Source of the DNA: Microbulbifer bruguierae
Lineage (GTDB): Bacteria; Pseudomonadota; Gammaproteobacteria; Pseudomonadales; Cellvibrionaceae
NCBI RefSeq assembly: GCF_029869925.1
Contig: NZ_CP118605.1
Location: 2,632,001-2,696,000, forward strand
Reading direction: 5' to 3'
Length of the DNA: 64,000 bases
The notes below the pieces were generated by a model that was not told the DNA's origin, did not search any database, and saw only the letters and a program-made list of their open reading frames with translations. Positions 62,687 to 64,000 of the stretch are shown here, one piece after another. The stretch's first letter is position 1. Every line of letters starts with the position of its first letter. Position numbers and translations under genes: made by a program.

Positions 62687-64000
62687 ATGAAAATCATCAT
62701 TCTCGGCGCCGGCCAGGTCGGCGGCTCTCTGGCGGAAAGCCTGGCCTCGGAACGCAACGACATTGTGCTGGTCGACAGCGACGAGAAGACCCTGCGCGAG
62801 TTGCGCGACAAGATCGATATCGGCGTGGTCATCGGTCATGCCTCGCACCCGGACGTACTGCAGGAAGCCGGCATTGAAGACGCCGACATACTGGTTGCCG
62901 TCACCAACAACGACGAAACCAATATGGCGGCCTGCCAGATCGCCCACTCCCTGTTCCGGGTGACCACCAAAATTGCCCGCGTGCGCGCCGCCGCCTACCT
63001 GCAATACCCGGAGCTGTTCTCGACCGAATCCATCCCCATCGATGTCCTCATCAGTCCCGAGCAGATTGTTTCCGAATACATCGCGCGACTCATCGAACAC
63101 CCCGGCGCCCTGCAGGTACTCGACTTCGCCGACGGCCGCGTGCAGCTCGTCGCCGTGCGCGCGGTACAGGGCGGCCCCCTGGTTGGCCACCAGCTGCGCT
63201 ACCTGCGCGAACATATGCCCAAGGTAGACACCCGCGTCGCCGCCATCTACCGCCGCAACAGCCCCATCATCCCCCAGGGCTCCACCATCATCGAAGCCGG
63301 CGACGAAGTGTTTTTTATTGCTGCCCGCCAGGACATCCGCGCCGTTATGAGCGAACTGCGCCGACTCGAGCAGGGCTACAAGCGCATCACCATCGCCGGT
63401 GGCGGCAACATCGGCCTGCGCCTCGCCACCAAACTGGAAAACCGCTACTCGGTAAAAATCATCGAACAGGACCACGATCGCTGCATATTCCTGTCCGAGC
63501 AGCTCAGCAACAGTATCGTACTGCACGGCAGTGCCTCGGATCAGGACCTGCTGCTGGAAGAAAATATCGAGGATACCGACGTATTCCTCGCGCTCACTAA
63601 CGACGACGAAGCTAACATCATGTCGTCGCTGCTGGCCAAGCGTCTCGGTACCCGCAAGGTGATGGCGCTGATCAACAATCGCGCCTATGTCGATCTGGTA
63701 CAGGGCGGCGAAATCGACATCGCCATCTCGCCGCAACAGAACACCATCGGCAGCCTGCTTACCCATGTGCGCCGCGGGGACATGGTCAACGTACACTCCC
63801 TGCGCCGTGGCGCCGCCGAAGCGATTGAAGTCATCGCCCACGGCGACAACCGCACCTCCAAAGTGGTGGGCAAGAAAATCGAGGACATCGACCTGCCGGA
63901 AGGTGCCGCCATCGGCGCCATTGTGCGCGAGCGGGATGGCGAAAGTCAGGTGCTGATCGCCCACGATGACATCGTCGTCGAGAGCGACGATCACGTGATC
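62687..64000 (+). CDS. trkA: Trk potassium uptake regulatory protein TrkA (3' end cut by window)
   Basis: 438 residues are visible from the ATG at 62687 before the right edge. Two RCK (Rossmann) domains are present: the first starts [18 protein letters not shown] and the second has [17 protein letters not shown]. Each is followed by a TrkA_C segment (EFIDVL-like [18 protein letters not shown]). It is the cytosolic NAD-binding gate of TrkH/TrkG potassium channels. The last ~20 residues relative to E. coli are missing only because of the edge. Confidence 0.95.
   Translation, partial: MKIIILGAGQVGGSLAESLASERNDIVLVDSDEKTLRELRDKIDIGVVIGHASHPDVLQEAGIEDADILVAVTNNDETNMAACQIAHSLFRVTTKIARVRAAAYLQYPELFSTESIPIDVLISPEQIVSEYIARLIEHPGALQVLDFADGRVQLVAVRAVQGGPLVGHQLRYLREHMPKVDTRVAAIYRRNSPIIPQGSTIIEAGDEVFFIAARQDIRAVMSELRRLEQGYKRITIAGGGNIGLRLATKLENRYSVKIIEQDHDRCIFLSEQLSNSIVLHGSASDQDLLLEENIEDTDVFLALTNDDEANIMSSLLAKRLGTRKVMALINNRAYVDLVQGGEIDIAISPQQNTIGSLLTHVRRGDMVNVHSLRRGAAEAIEVIAHGDNRTSKVVGKKIEDIDLPEGAAIGAIVRERDGESQVLIAHDDIVVESDDHVI

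Overview
The window reads as a chromosomal, origin-proximal block of a marine-type gammaproteobacterium. A Cellvibrionales genus such as Microbulbifer is my best guess, but this is inference from gene content only. The order polA / engB / cytochrome c4 / dsbA, the znuA-znuCB locus, gamma-carbonic anhydrase / prlC / yheV, the aa3 oxidase cluster (coxBA-cox11-coxC-surf1-ctaA-cyoE-sco), purEK, and aroE-hemF-tsaC-dprA-lysM-def-fmt-rsmB-trkA resembles blocks found near oriC in Pseudomonas. No tRNA, rRNA, CRISPR array, integrase or transposase gene was seen.

Layout. 1-6.7 kb: a ketoacyl synthase entering from the left edge, an M28 lipoprotein peptidase, an MBL-like protein, an ACT protein, two tandem secreted paralogues and an unusual FTR1-type cytochrome. 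6.9-14.2 kb: dsbA, cytochrome c4, engB, two small unknown genes, a 0.9 kb gene-poor interval and polA. That interval sits where Spot 42 or ErsA sRNAs lie in relatives, and it holds two good minus-strand terminators and a sigma-E-like promoter. 14.2-17 kb: zinc uptake, divergent around a Zur-like palindrome. 17-21.2 kb: an AT-richer module with a HAD-UbiA fusion, an SMR-type transporter, a CPBP protease and a divergent GT-C glycosyltransferase, which looks like lipid-linked sugar synthesis, flipping and transfer. 21.2-30.1 kb: the cytochrome c oxidase operon and its assembly factors. 30.4-36.7 kb: a MATE exporter, two unknown proteins, yheV, prlC and gamma-carbonic anhydrase.

36.9-48.6 kb is the accessory part. 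It has a LuxR-type regulator, a PuuB-like FAD oxidase with a TonB receptor, an aldehyde dehydrogenase with an APC permease, a LysR regulator, an N-carbamoyl amino acid hydrolase-type M20 enzyme and an arginine-deiminase-family enzyme. Both minus-strand operons share operator-like palindromes, and one carries a 29-bp tandem array. The chemistry suggests a guanidino to ureido to amine to aldehyde to acid route for an outer-membrane-imported nitrogen compound; this is a hypothesis.

48.6-64 kb returns to housekeeping: a cytochrome c, a membrane protein, purK-purE, aroE, an NTF2-like protein, hemF, tsaC, an orphan rhombosortase, a PQQ sugar dehydrogenase, dprA, a LysM protein, def-fmt-rsmB and trkA (cut by the right edge). 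A dispersed long-inverted-repeat element occurs three times, with two copies inverted around fmt-rsmB.
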